Shown piece by piece: positions 27,153 to 36,089 of a stretch of DNA of 64,000 bases. The position numbers were made by a program, and so were the translations under genes. The notes under the pieces were generated by a model. The model saw only the letters and a program-made list of their open reading frames with translations. It was not told the DNA's origin and made no database searches. The DNA is from Novosphingobium sp. (lineage in GTDB: Bacteria > Pseudomonadota > Alphaproteobacteria > Sphingomonadales > Sphingomonadaceae). Where the stretch lies: NCBI RefSeq assembly GCF_027531025.1, contig NZ_JAPZQX010000006.1:124001-188000 (forward strand). Reading direction: 5' to 3'. The stretch's first letter is position 1. Each line of letters starts with the position of its first letter.

Positions 27153-27920
27153 CTATCCGAAACTTGCCGCGAGGCTGCCCATCAGCAGCGCCCAGCCATC
27201 GACCAGCACGAACAGCAGCAGCTTGAATGGCAGGCTGACGATGGTTGGACTCATCATCATCATCCCCAGGCTCATCAGCACGGACGAGACCACCAGGTCG
27301 ATCACCAGGAAGGGCAGGAACAGCATGAAGCCGATCTGGAACGCGGTCTTGAGTTCGCTGGTGACGAAAGCCGGGAGCAGGATCGAGAAGGGCACGTCCT
27401 CGCCCCGCGCGAACTTGGGCGCCTTGGCCATGTCGGCAAACATGGCGAGGTCGGTCTTGCGGGTCTGGCGCAGCATGAAGGCGTGGAATTCCTTGCCGCC
27501 GTTGGCAATCGCCTGCTCGGCGTTGATCGTGCCCGCGGCATAGGGGGCAATCGCGGTCTGGTTCACCCGCTCCAGCGTCGGGGCCATGACGAACAGGCTG
27601 AGGAACAGCGCGAGGCCGATCAGCACCTGGTTGGGCGGGCTCTGTTGCAGGCCCAGCGCCTGGCGCAGGATCGACAGGACGATCAGGATCCGGGTGAAGC
27701 TGGTCATCATCAGCAGCAGGCCGGGCAGGATCGTCAGCAGCCCCATCAGCAGCAGCAGCTGGAGCGAGAGCGACAGGCCCGAGCCCTGGGCGCCGCCAAT
27801 CGCGCCGAACGCGCGGTCCAGCGCGCCGGGCACGGCGGCCTGTGCCGCCGCGCCGACGGCTGCCTGGGCATGGGCCAGCGTGGGCAGGAGCAGGGCGGGA
27901 AGGGCGAGAAGCTTCCTCAC
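27153..27920 (-). CDS. fliP: Flagellar export apparatus membrane protein FliP
   Basis: 255 residues from a GTG at 27920 that overlaps the fliO stop (GTGA). A cleavable signal peptide ([18 protein letters not shown]) is usual for FliP. Signatures include [36 protein letters not shown] and [19 protein letters not shown]. It is the core of the FliPQR gate in the MS ring. Confidence 0.96.
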   Translation of the reverse strand: MRKLLALPALLLPTLAHAQAAVGAAAQAAVPGALDRAFGAIGGAQGSGLSLSLQLLLLMGLLTILPGLLLMMTSFTRILIVLSILRQALGLQQSPPNQVLIGLALFLSLFVMAPTLERVNQTAIAPYAAGTINAEQAIANGGKEFHAFMLRQTRKTDLAMFADMAKAPKFARGEDVPFSILLPAFVTSELKTAFQIGFMLFLPFLVIDLVVSSVLMSLGMMMMSPTIVSLPFKLLLFVLVDGWALLMGSLAASFG

Positions 27921-28186
27921 GGTTCGATCTCCCGCGCCGGAGCCTCGGCCAGCCGCGCCAGCCCGTTGCGCGAGACCGAGACCAGGATCTCGCGCCCGTG
28001 GAACTCGATCACCGCCAGCTTGAGCGTGGGCGACAGCATGGTGGTTTCCACCACCCGCACCGCCTTGCCGCCCTGCGGCGCGGCGCCGAATTTCGCCTGG
28101 GCCTTGGCTGCCAGCTTGAGCGAGGCCCAGGCCAGCCCCGCGATCAGCGGCAGCAGCAGGACCAGCTTGAGGATGTACCAGCCCAT
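27917..28186 (-). CDS. fliO: Flagellar biosynthesis protein FliO (short)
   Basis: 89 residues. One N-terminal transmembrane helix (about 3-24) is followed by a small cytoplasmic domain with [20 protein letters not shown] and [15 protein letters not shown], the conserved FliO core. FliO helps assemble FliP. The start overlaps fliN (TGATG), and fliP begins inside its stop. Confidence 0.88.
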   Translation of the reverse strand: MGWYILKLVLLLPLIAGLAWASLKLAAKAQAKFGAAPQGGKAVRVVETTMLSPTLKLAVIEFHGREILVSVSRNGLARLAEAPAREIEP

Positions 28187-28458
28187 CAGGCGATCTCTCC
28201 GCCCGGGGCGGCGCCACCGGCCAGTTCGACGATCCGCAGGCCGAAGCGGTTGCCCTCGGTCACGATCTCGCCCCGCGCGATCAGCTTGCCGTTGACCAGC
28301 ACGTCGAGCAGCTCGTCGGTCAGCCGGTCAAGCATGACGACCGATTCCTCGCCGAGTGCGAGGACGTCCTTCAGTTTCATGTCGGTCTTGCCGAGCTCGA
28401 CCGAGAGGCGGACGTCGACTTCCTTCAACAGGTCAAAGCCGCGGGTGTGAATGGTCAT
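28186..28458 (-). CDS. fliN: Flagellar motor switch protein FliN
   Basis: 90 residues from the ATG at 28458 with GGAAGAG upstream. It is a single SpoA domain, including [37 protein letters not shown] and GLRIVEL. It forms the lower C-ring with FliM and docks the FliH-FliI export complex. It lies 20 nt after fliM. Confidence 0.95.
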   Translation of the reverse strand: MTIHTRGFDLLKEVDVRLSVELGKTDMKLKDVLALGEESVVMLDRLTDELLDVLVNGKLIARGEIVTEGNRFGLRIVELAGGAAPGGEIA

Positions 28459-28477
28459 GGGATCTCTTCCGTTCCTG

Positions 28478-29317
28478 TCAGGCAATGTGAGTAAGCTTGA
28501 TGGCAATGCGGTCGTCCTGGTTGCCGACCGTCCCGCGCGCGATCACCACGCCGCCGGCCTCCAGCGGGACGGCGCGGGCAATGGCGACCGGGAGCACCAT
28601 GCCGGGTTCGAGCCGGGCAACGGTGCTGAGCGGCACGCGCATGTCGACCAGCCGCGCCGCCAGCGGCAGCGGGACATCGGCAAAGGGCGCGGCGGCGGGA
28701 TCGGCGCTGCGGCGGGCAGCTGCCTCGACCCGGCGCGGGCCAAGCCATTCGGCGAGGCCCCCGGGCGATAGCGCCAGCACGATCGGCCAGGCCGGATCGC
28801 TGCCCTGGCTGACCAGCAGGGTGAGCGCGGCCGCGCCCATCGCTTCCGGGGCCTCGGCGCGCGGCTGGAAAACCAGCTCTTCGGTGCTGCAATCCAGCGT
28901 ATCGGCGAGGGCGGCACCGATCGCGGCTGCGACCCGCCCGACCACCAGCGTGGCCGAGGGCGGCAGGGTGCTCGGCAGGGGCAGCGGCACTTCGCCCGGA
29001 CCGCCAAAGGCCCGGTCGATCAGCCGCAGCATGGCCGCGCCATCGATCGCCAGGGCCAGTGGTTCTTGCGTGCCGGTACGGTTGACGAGGCCATGCGCCG
29101 CCACCGGCGGCAGGGTAGCATCGGCGCTCACGGCAACCCGGGGGGACTTGCCGCCCAGCACCGGCGCAAGGTGCAGCGTCAGCGCCTCGGCCAGGCGTTC
29201 GCCCAGCATGCGCCAGCGCAGGCCAAGCTCGGCCGGATCGGGGCCACGCGCGACCAGCTCGGCGCAATGCTGAGCGGCCGGCGCGGCGGCGACAAAGGCG
29301 CGGATGGGCTTGCTCAT
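28478..29317 (-). CDS. fliM: Divergent flagellar motor switch protein FliM
   Basis: 279 residues from the ATG at 29317. The C-terminal ~70 residues form a SpoA domain (PLPLAARLVDMRVPLSTVAR, VVIARGTVGNQDDRIAIKL). The middle keeps a weak FliM_M pattern (LIDRAFGGPGE). The N-terminus, MSKPIRAFVAAAPAAQH, has no EIDALL-type CheY-P-binding motif, and the protein is about 50 residues shorter than usual FliM. Identity rests on the SpoA domain and on position between fliL and fliN. How direction or stopping would be controlled through it is unclear. Confidence 0.8.
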   Translation of the reverse strand: MSKPIRAFVAAAPAAQHCAELVARGPDPAELGLRWRMLGERLAEALTLHLAPVLGGKSPRVAVSADATLPPVAAHGLVNRTGTQEPLALAIDGAAMLRLIDRAFGGPGEVPLPLPSTLPPSATLVVGRVAAAIGAALADTLDCSTEELVFQPRAEAPEAMGAAALTLLVSQGSDPAWPIVLALSPGGLAEWLGPRRVEAAARRSADPAAAPFADVPLPLAARLVDMRVPLSTVARLEPGMVLPVAIARAVPLEAGGVVIARGTVGNQDDRIAIKLTHIA

Positions 29318-29324
29318 CGCCGCC

Positions 29325-29912
29325 TCACTGCACCAGGAAGGATTTGAAATAGACGGCATCGACCCCGCCAAAACCCTCGCGTTCGGTCAGCACGCGGTTG
29401 ATCGTCTCGGTCAGCCGGGCCTGCAGGCGCTTCTTGCCTTCGGGGCTGAAGGCTTCTTCTTCGGGCGTGTCGGCCAGGACGACCAGCATCTCGCTGCGGA
29501 TCGCCAGCTCGTGCTTGCGCAGCCACATCAGCACCCGCCCGTCGCGCCGGGTCGAACAGGCCACGCTGACCTGGATCAGCGCGGCCGAGTTCTTGAGGTT
29601 CGAAGTGAAGTCCTCGGTAAAGTTGTAATAGCTGGTGCGGTATTCGCTGCCGCCTTCTCCATCGATGTCGGCGGGGACATCGCCCTCCTTGCCCTTGGTC
29701 GGCAGGGCATAGGGGTCTTCCTCGCCCTTGCGGACCAGCTGCGGCTGGTTGTCTTCCTTTGCCCCTCCCTTGACCTGGTCCAGCATGCCGGACTGCACCA
29801 GGGCAAAGGCCCCGCCGCCGCCCGCGCCGACCAGCGCCAGGCCCACCAGCAGCTTCACCACCAGGCCCTTGCCCTTCTTCGGCGGTGCGGCGGTTTCGGT
29901 CTTGTCACTCAT
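29325..29912 (-). CDS. fliL: Flagellar basal-body-associated protein FliL
   Basis: 195 residues. Lys-rich cytoplasmic N-terminus, one transmembrane helix (about 18-40), then a periplasmic domain with YNFTEDFTSNLKNSAALIQV and the C-terminal INRVLTEREGFGGVDAVYFKSFLVQ typical of FliL. It surrounds and stabilises the stator. It is 23 nt after fliK and 7 nt before fliM. Confidence 0.94.
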   Translation of the reverse strand: MSDKTETAAPPKKGKGLVVKLLVGLALVGAGGGGAFALVQSGMLDQVKGGAKEDNQPQLVRKGEEDPYALPTKGKEGDVPADIDGEGGSEYRTSYYNFTEDFTSNLKNSAALIQVSVACSTRRDGRVLMWLRKHELAIRSEMLVVLADTPEEEAFSPEGKKRLQARLTETINRVLTEREGFGGVDAVYFKSFLVQ

Positions 29913-29935
29913 CGTTGGGTCCTCTGGCTTCGGGG

Positions 29936-31132
29936 TCAGGCAAAGATGCCGGCGCCGCGCAGGTCGCGGGCAGAATGGGTGGCGACCCGATCGGCGCGGG
30001 CGCGCCCGGGCATGGGCTGGTCAGCCGGACGGCCATCGCGCCGCTCGCCGCCCTGGGCGGATGGCTGGCCGGAATGCGAACCCTGCGAATGGGCGCTCGC
30101 GCCATCGTGCGAGCCTGTGCCGCTGCCGGGCTGGCGCTGAGTTCCGGCATCGCTGGTGGCGGGAGCAGGCGGGACGGCGGCCTGGACAGCGCGGGCAAAG
30201 TCGGGATCGGGGCTGGCAAGGGCGACCGACAGCCCATTGCCATCGCGCGAGAAGCTGAGGTCGATCCGCCCGAATTCGGAGTGCGCCAGGCTGAGCGAGG
30301 CAGCCTGCGGCACGGCCGCTTCGCGCGCTGCAACCAGCCGCTCGATCAGCTGGGCAAAGTCCTGCGGGCGCAGCATGGCCTCGGCCGTCGGCGCGGCGGC
30401 GCCGGTTTGGAGCGGGCTGGCCGTCACGGACGGAACCGCCAGACCCAGCGACGGGTTACCGGTGGCCGTGGCCGAAGCAGATGCGCCGGGCAGCAGGGCT
30501 GCGCCGGGCAGCAGGGCCTCGATCGCCTTGTCGCGCAGTGGCGCGGGGCTGATGCCGCCCTCCAGCTTGACCCGCAGGCTGGCGGCCAGACGCGGGGGCG
30601 GGGCATAGCGCGGCGGTTCGGGCAGTACCCGCGCCGCTTCGGGCAGTTCGGTCGCGGCCACCTGCAGCACGGGCAGGGCGGGGGCGGGCTGATCCTGGCC
30701 CGGAGCCAGGCGCGGCGGAGCAACCGGGGCGGGCAGCAGCGGGGTGGAGGCCGGACGGGCATCCCCGGTTGCTGGTTCGCGCGGGGTATCGAGCGCGGGC
30801 TGGGCCGGGGCCGGGCTGCCGGCGATCAGGATGTTCGCGGCCAGAGGCAGCAGCATAACGGGCGCGGTTGCCGGCGCTTCGGCTTCCACATCTTCGGCAA
30901 CCGGCAAATCCTTGCCGCCATCCGGCAAACCCTTGCCGGCGGGGGGCGTCGCTGCAGCTATGGTTGCCGCCGTTTCATCATTGGCCGGTTGCCCGGCAGC
31001 GCCATCGCCCAACTGGGCCAGGAGCACGCCGAACCCGCCATTTTCCGCCCGATTTCCGCCATTGCTGGTGGGGGCGTCGATCGTGGTCGGGGCAGTCTGG
31101 GTGTTCAATGGGGCAGAAAGCGGCAGCATCAA
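29936..31132 (-). CDS. fliK: Flagellar hook-length control protein FliK
   Basis: 398 residues. A long Pro/Ala-rich, low-complexity N-terminal region (about 1-240) is followed by a small Flg_hook-type C-terminal domain (LRPQDFAQLIERLVAAREA, SEFGRIDLSFSRDGNGLSVAL) and a His/Gly/Ser-rich tail. FliK is secreted during hook growth and triggers the FlhB switch. Its coding DNA also contains two CGGCAA-N4-TTGCCG palindromes near codons 65-77, and a sigma54-like element lies just upstream, so part of its sequence may be shaped by regulation. Confidence 0.88.
   Translation of the reverse strand: MMLPLSAPLNTQTAPTTIDAPTSNGGNRAENGGFGVLLAQLGDGAAGQPANDETAATIAAATPPAGKGLPDGGKDLPVAEDVEAEAPATAPVMLLPLAANILIAGSPAPAQPALDTPREPATGDARPASTPLLPAPVAPPRLAPGQDQPAPALPVLQVAATELPEAARVLPEPPRYAPPPRLAASLRVKLEGGISPAPLRDKAIEALLPGAALLPGASASATATGNPSLGLAVPSVTASPLQTGAAAPTAEAMLRPQDFAQLIERLVAAREAAVPQAASLSLAHSEFGRIDLSFSRDGNGLSVALASPDPDFARAVQAAVPPAPATSDAGTQRQPGSGTGSHDGASAHSQGSHSGQPSAQGGERRDGRPADQPMPGRARADRVATHSARDLRGAGIFA
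30902..30938. promoter_or_regulatory. Pair of CGGCAA-N4-TTGCCG palindromes inside fliK
   Basis: Two perfect palindromes at 30902-30917 and 30923-30938, centres 21 bp apart. The arrangement AACCGGCAA...CTTGCCGCCATCCGGCAA recurs upstream of flgB. Proposed binding sites of the FlbD-like sigma54 activator; they would lie about 220-255 bp downstream of the candidate fliK promoter. Confidence 0.6.
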
Positions 31133-31160
31133 TGCGGGTCCTTCTCAGGGCTTCGCAAGC

Positions 31161-31589
31161 TTACCCTTCAAGACCCGTGCCAATTGCCTTGCGGGCGGCC
31201 AGGGGCGGCCGCGCGCGCTGCCGGGCGAGCTTCTGGGCCTCGGTCCGGGCGCGTTCCTCCACCGCCGCGCGGCTGCGTTCGGCGCGGGCGAGGTCGAGCT
31301 GGCGCTGGTCGGCGGCAGCCCTTGCGGCCAGGGCATCGCGGGTGGTGGCGCTGCCAATTGCGGCAAGGCCATCGGCAAAGATCGCCAGGCGTCGCAAGTC
31401 CGCCCCGCTGGTGCAATCGCGCCGCGCGCGGTAATCGGCGGCGAGGCGGGCGGTGCGGTCGGCCAGGGCCTGCAATTGCGCCAGGTGTCCTTCCGCCTCT
31501 GCGGCGGCGCGCAGCGCATCCTGCTTGGCCAGCGCGCGCACCCGTTCGAGCCGCGTCAGCCGCTTCAGCCGCGCTGCCTCAGCCGTCAT
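31161..31589 (-). CDS. fliJ: Flagellar export chaperone FliJ
   Basis: 142 residues, almost entirely charged coiled coil (LTRLERVRALAKQDALRAAAE, LARAERSRAAVEERARTEAQ), the expected shape of FliJ, which activates the FliI ATPase and cycles chaperones. Sequence identity alone is weak; its place directly after fliI, with an 11-nt overlap, carries the call. Confidence 0.82.
   Translation of the reverse strand: MTAEAARLKRLTRLERVRALAKQDALRAAAEAEGHLAQLQALADRTARLAADYRARRDCTSGADLRRLAIFADGLAAIGSATTRDALAARAAADQRQLDLARAERSRAAVEERARTEAQKLARQRARPPLAARKAIGTGLEG
31167..31182 (-). promoter_or_regulatory. Candidate sigma54 promoter before fliK
   Basis: TGGCACGGGTCTTGAA on the minus strand matches TGGCAC-N5-TTGC except that the -12 GC is GA. 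It lies in the end of fliJ, and transcription would start near 31156, 24 nt before the fliK ATG. Confidence 0.4.
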
Positions 31590-32907
31590 CGCGCAGTAGC
31601 GCGGCCAGCGCGGCGATCGACTGGTCGAGCGGTACCGTGCTGCGCGCAGGCTGGCACAGGAACTCGGTCAGCCGGTCGTGGAGGGCGATCGCCCGGTCAA
31701 GCTGCGGATCGGCGCCGGGGCGATAGGCCCCCATCAGCACCAGGTCGCGGTTGGCTTCGTAAGCGGCGACTAGTGCGCGGAACCGCCGAGCCAGGGCCAG
31801 GTGATCGGGCCCGGCAATATCGGCCATCACCCGGCTGAGCGAGGCGGCGACGTCGATTGCCGGATACTGCCCGCGCTGGGCCAGGTCGCGGCTCAGCACG
31901 ACATGGCCATCGAGGATTGCGCGGGCGGTATCGACCACCGGATCGTCCTGTGCATCGCCATCGGCCAGCACGGTGTAAAGCCCGGTGATCGAACCGCCCG
32001 AAGCGGCCGAATTGCCCGCCCGCTCGACCAGCTTGGTGATCGTTGCCAGCGCCGAAGGGGGATAGCCGCGCGCCGCGCCGGGTTCACCCAGCAGCAGGGC
32101 GATCTCGCGGCCCGCGTGGGCCACGCGGGTCAGGCTGTCCATGATCAGCAGGACCTGACGGCCCTGGGCGCGGAAATGTTCGGCGAGGCTCGTCGCCAGC
32201 ATCGCCCCGCGCAGCCGCAGGTTGGGGGCATGGTCGGCCGGAACGGCAATCACCGCCGTGCGCTCGCGCTTGGCGCCGTGCATGTGACGTTCGACGAAGT
32301 CGGAAACCTCGCGCGCACGTTCGCCGATCAGGCCGACGATCACGATCTCGGCCTCGGCTCCGGTGGCGATCATGTCGAGCAGGACCGACTTGCCGACCCC
32401 TGATCCGGCCATGATCCCGATCCGCTGGCCGATCCCGAAAGTGGTGAGAGCATTAAGCGCACGCACACCGGTGTCGAAGGGGCTGCGCACCGGGCTGCGA
32501 TCGAGCGCCCCGGCGCGTTTACCGCCGGCGGGCCACAGTGCGCGGGCATGGAGCGGCGGACCGCCATCGATCGGCACGCCCGCGCCATCGACGGCGCGGC
32601 CCAGATAGGCCTCACCCACGGGAACCATGCCGGGCTGCCCGCGGGTGCGCACCCGTGAACCCGGACGCAGCATCACCGTATCGCCCAGCAGCATCAACAG
32701 CGAGCGGCCATTGCGGAAGCCGATCACTTCGGCGGTCAGCGGCGCGGCCCCATGGGCCACGTCGCACAGCGCGCCAATCGGCGCGTTGAGGCCGCTGACC
32801 TCCAGCAGGCCGCCATCGCAGGCGCTGACCAGCCCATAGCGCACCGGATCGAGCCGCAATTGCGCCTCGCCCAGTTCGTCCAGCAGCGGCAGGCAGCGAT
32901 TCAGCAC
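31579..32907 (-). CDS. fliI: Flagellum-specific export ATPase FliI
   Basis: 442 residues from a GTG at 32907 that lies 7 nt inside the end of fliH; frames further upstream would exceed family length. Walker A is GSGVGKS (in GIMAGSGVGKSVLLDMIATG), with IVGLIGERAREVSDF, Walker B VLLIMDSLTRVA, and the ATPase signature PPSALATITKLVERAGN. It forms the hexameric ATPase under the export gate with FliH and FliJ. Confidence 0.96.
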   Translation of the reverse strand: MLNRCLPLLDELGEAQLRLDPVRYGLVSACDGGLLEVSGLNAPIGALCDVAHGAAPLTAEVIGFRNGRSLLMLLGDTVMLRPGSRVRTRGQPGMVPVGEAYLGRAVDGAGVPIDGGPPLHARALWPAGGKRAGALDRSPVRSPFDTGVRALNALTTFGIGQRIGIMAGSGVGKSVLLDMIATGAEAEIVIVGLIGERAREVSDFVERHMHGAKRERTAVIAVPADHAPNLRLRGAMLATSLAEHFRAQGRQVLLIMDSLTRVAHAGREIALLLGEPGAARGYPPSALATITKLVERAGNSAASGGSITGLYTVLADGDAQDDPVVDTARAILDGHVVLSRDLAQRGQYPAIDVAASLSRVMADIAGPDHLALARRFRALVAAYEANRDLVLMGAYRPGADPQLDRAIALHDRLTEFLCQPARSTVPLDQSIAALAALLRDDG

Positions 32908-33470
32908 GGGCCGAGCGCTTCGGCCAGGGCCCGCCGCCATTGCGCCGGGCCATCCTCGACCCCGCCTGCGCTGCCTTCCAGCCGCAAGGCACCCCGTTCC
33001 AGCGCCGGATCGGGTTCCACCGGCAGGCCCGCGGGCAAGCGGGCCACGATCAGGGCCAGGTCATCGGGGTGAAGCCGCAGCACGGCGGCATCGTCGGCCC
33101 GGGCCAGCATGGCGGTGGCGCGCGTGGCGCGCTGGACCAGGGCGTCAGGATCCATTGCCAGCGGGGCCAGAGCGGTCTCGCACAGCGCGGTCACGGTTTC
33201 GACCAGCCGCTGCCGCAGGACTTCACCCTGTTCGGCGTCGAGCCGCGCCAGGGCCAGTTCGATCCGGGCGCGTGCCAGGTCATCGGCCTCGCGGCGCAGG
33301 GCTGCTTCCGCCAGGGCTTCGGCATAGCCGGCGGCGTGGCCATCGGCCCAGGCCAGGGCCACGCGATCTTCGGGCGGCGGGGCAGGCGGCACCATGGCTT
33401 GACCCGAAAAGCGCGGATCACTGGCAAAGCCGCCCGCCCCGCCAAGGACTGCCAGCGGCAGACTAGACAT
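32901..33470 (-). CDS. fliH: Flagellar export stator protein FliH
   Basis: 189 residues. A Pro/Gly-rich N-terminus is followed by an Ala/Arg-rich coiled coil with glycine spacing (DGHAAGYAEALAEAALRREA) and a small C-terminal domain (DAAVLRLHPDDLALIVARLP). FliH binds FliI and docks it to FliN. It overlaps fliG by 8 nt and fliI by 7 nt. Confidence 0.87.
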   Translation of the reverse strand: MSSLPLAVLGGAGGFASDPRFSGQAMVPPAPPPEDRVALAWADGHAAGYAEALAEAALRREADDLARARIELALARLDAEQGEVLRQRLVETVTALCETALAPLAMDPDALVQRATRATAMLARADDAAVLRLHPDDLALIVARLPAGLPVEPDPALERGALRLEGSAGGVEDGPAQWRRALAEALGPC

Positions 33471-34488
33471 ATTCGCCGTCCGCGCTGCCCGAACCGAAGG
33501 CGATGATCCCTTCGTTGGCCAGTCGCTTCGCGGTGTTCACGATCACCTTCTGGGCTTCCTGCACCTCGGCCAGCTTCAGGCGGCCGCGCGCGGCGATCTC
33601 GTCCTTCACGCCTTCGGCCGCGCGGCTCGACATGGCCTGGAAGAACACGTCGCGCTGCTCCTCGCCAATGCCCTTCAGCGCATCGATCAGGACTTCGCTT
33701 TCCACTTCGCGCAGCAGAGCGCCCATTTCCAGCGGGCTGAGCGCGAAGAGGTGCTCGAACTTGAACATCTCGTTCTCGATCGCGCGGGCCAGGGTCCGGT
33801 CCATCCGGGTGAGTTCCGGCATGACGCGCTTCTCGACCGCCTTGCCGGCATTGTTGATGATCTCGGCCGCCTCGCGCGCGCCGCCCAGTTGCAACATGGC
33901 CGGGCCATGCAGGGCCGCGATCCGCTCGTTCAGCAGCCGGTCGAGCATGGCCAGCGCCTCGCCCGAAACCGGTCCCATCGTGGCGATCCGGTGCATCACC
34001 TGCGGCTGGAGCGCCGAGGGCAGGGCGCGCAGCACTTCGGCCGCCACTTCGGTCTGAAGTTGCAGCAGCAGCAGAGCGATCGCCTGGGGATGTTCGCCTT
34101 CGACCAGTTCGATCAGCGCCGGGGCATTGAGCCAGCGGGCCAGTTCGATCGAGCCGCGCTGGGTTTCGCCCTGCGGCAGGATTCGATCCATCAGGTTGTC
34201 GGCCTTCAGCGGGCCAAGCGCCTCGGTCATGAGATTGCGAACCCGCGTCGGCCGCCCTTCCGCCCCGATCCCGGAGCGATCGGCATGGTCGACAAAGCCC
34301 GCAATCGACTGACGGATCAGGTCGGGCCCGATCTCGCCCAGTGCGCACATCTTGTCGCCCAGCACGGCCAGCTCGTCGGGTTCGAGCCGGGCCAGCAGGC
34401 TGGCCGCAAGCCCTTCGTCGAGCAGCATCACCATCACGGCAGCCCGTTCGGCGTCGCTCAGCGCGGTCTGGTGGATGGCCGCCATCAT
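33463..34488 (-). CDS. fliG: Flagellar motor switch protein FliG
   Basis: 341 residues, full length. It has the N-terminal FliF-binding region (LSDAERAAVMVMLLDEGLAA), a middle domain with the EHPQ motif (LVEGEHPQAIALLLLQL), and a C-terminal torque helix with charged residues (IDALKGIGEEQRDVFFQAMS). It couples stator force to the rotor. The start overlaps fliF by 4 nt. Confidence 0.96.
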   Translation of the reverse strand: MMAAIHQTALSDAERAAVMVMLLDEGLAASLLARLEPDELAVLGDKMCALGEIGPDLIRQSIAGFVDHADRSGIGAEGRPTRVRNLMTEALGPLKADNLMDRILPQGETQRGSIELARWLNAPALIELVEGEHPQAIALLLLQLQTEVAAEVLRALPSALQPQVMHRIATMGPVSGEALAMLDRLLNERIAALHGPAMLQLGGAREAAEIINNAGKAVEKRVMPELTRMDRTLARAIENEMFKFEHLFALSPLEMGALLREVESEVLIDALKGIGEEQRDVFFQAMSSRAAEGVKDEIAARGRLKLAEVQEAQKVIVNTAKRLANEGIIAFGSGSADGEYV

Positions 34489-36086
34489 GATTTGCTGTCC
34501 GGGGCCGGCTTCAGCATCCGGCGCAGCGCGACCAGGGCGTCTTCGGGCTTTTCCTCGACCAGTCGCTTGGCGAGTTCCACCTGCTTGCCGAGCTGCGCCG
34601 GATCATCGGATCCGGTGGACCGGCCTGCGGCTGGTCCGGGCAGGGCAAGTCTGTCTGCCGCGCCGGCACCGCTGCCATCGGCATAGCGCTTGAGCATCTT
34701 CAGCAAGGGTCGCCCGACCAGCAGCAGGACCAGGGCCACGGCCAGCAGGCCAACCAGGCTGCGCAGGACGAGGCTGAACCAGGCTGCCTCGTAGAAGGGT
34801 GTGCCGGTTTCGGCTACGGGTTCGAAGGGACGGGCCAGTACTGCGACCTGGTCGCCGCGCTGGGCATCGGCCCCCACAGCGGCACTGACCAGCGCCTTGA
34901 GCGCTTCGAGATCGGCCGGGCGGCCCTGTTTCTTCATCGCCTCGGCGCTGATCGCCACGGCGACCGACAGCCGCTTGACCTTGCCCGGCGCGGCATTGCT
35001 GACCGCCACTTCGCGGCCCAGTTCATAAGTCCGGGTCGCGCTCGATTCGCCGGTAGCCAGCGGCGCAGCGCCGGCCGGAGGGACGGTGGGCTGCGGCGCG
35101 CCGGGTTGCAGGGTGGTAGCCGGCGGCGGCGTATTGGCCAGCGCGCCCGGGACTCCGCCAACCAGCCCGGCAGCCGCGCCTTGCGACTGGGCCTGGCTTT
35201 CGGTGCGCAGCGCGCCGTCCTTTTCATAGCTTTCACGGGCCGAGGTGACCTGGTCCATGTCGAGCTCGACCTGGATCTCGCTGCTGAACTGGCCCTCGCC
35301 GAGGATCGGGGTGAGCAGTTGGTCGAGCTGGCCGCGCAGCTTGGTTTCCAGTCGGGTCTGCAGTTCGATCCGGTCGTTGTCCTTGCCGCTGGTGCGATCC
35401 GAGAGCAGGCGACCACCCTGGTCGACCACCCGCACGGCATCGGGCGACATGCCCGGTACCGAGGCGGCCACCAGGTTGACGATCGCCGCTACCTGTCCCT
35501 CGCCTAGGGTCCGCCCGCGCGCCATGCGCAGCATGACCGAGGCGCTGGGCGGCGAGTCCTCGCGCACGAAGGCGCTGCGGTTGGCTTCGGCGAGATGGAC
35601 CCGGACGCCTTCGACGCCCTGGATCTCGCGGATCGTCAATTCCAGTTCACGCTCGCGGGCTTCGCGCAGGCGCGCGCCTTCCAGCGTGCGGCTGGCCCCC
35701 AGCGGCAGGCTGTCGAGGCTGGCGCTGGCATCGGGCGTGGCCAGCGCGCCATCGGCGGCCACGACCATGCGGGCGCGATAGAGCTCGTCCTCGGCCACGC
35801 TCAGTGCGCCGGTGGCATTGTCGATGGTATAGGCGATCCCGGCTCCGTCCAGCGCGGTCACCACGCCGGCCCGCTCGGCATCGGCCAGTTCGGCGAACAG
35901 CTGGCGCTGGGGCGGGGTGGCGATCACGGCCCAGGCCAGCGCGGCGAGGCCCAGGGCCCCGACCCCGGCGAGCCAGGGCGCGGCGCGGCGTACGGCCGGC
36001 TGGGCGGCGAAGCCACGCAGGCGCTGCAGCGGATCGTTGGGCGCGGTCGCGGTCGGCGACATCGGCGCGGGAACCAGTTCAGCCAT
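34485..36086 (-). CDS. fliF: Flagellar MS-ring protein FliF
   Basis: 533 residues. Two transmembrane helices (about 38-57 and 440-460) enclose the periplasmic ring-building domain with ELTIREIQGVEGVRVHLAEA and SVMLRMARGRTLGEGQVAAI. The cytoplasmic C-terminal tail (LGKQVELAKRLVEEKPEDAL) binds FliG. It is the first ring of the basal body. It follows fliE by 3 nt. Confidence 0.96.
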   Translation of the reverse strand: MAELVPAPMSPTATAPNDPLQRLRGFAAQPAVRRAAPWLAGVGALGLAALAWAVIATPPQRQLFAELADAERAGVVTALDGAGIAYTIDNATGALSVAEDELYRARMVVAADGALATPDASASLDSLPLGASRTLEGARLREARERELELTIREIQGVEGVRVHLAEANRSAFVREDSPPSASVMLRMARGRTLGEGQVAAIVNLVAASVPGMSPDAVRVVDQGGRLLSDRTSGKDNDRIELQTRLETKLRGQLDQLLTPILGEGQFSSEIQVELDMDQVTSARESYEKDGALRTESQAQSQGAAAGLVGGVPGALANTPPPATTLQPGAPQPTVPPAGAAPLATGESSATRTYELGREVAVSNAAPGKVKRLSVAVAISAEAMKKQGRPADLEALKALVSAAVGADAQRGDQVAVLARPFEPVAETGTPFYEAAWFSLVLRSLVGLLAVALVLLLVGRPLLKMLKRYADGSGAGAADRLALPGPAAGRSTGSDDPAQLGKQVELAKRLVEEKPEDALVALRRMLKPAPDSKS

Positions 36087-36089
36087 CTA

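Noticed and set aside
26064..28295. A 743-codon plus-strand frame across flhB to fliO
   Set aside because: Gln/His/Arg-rich shadow sequence opposite well-identified export-gate genes.
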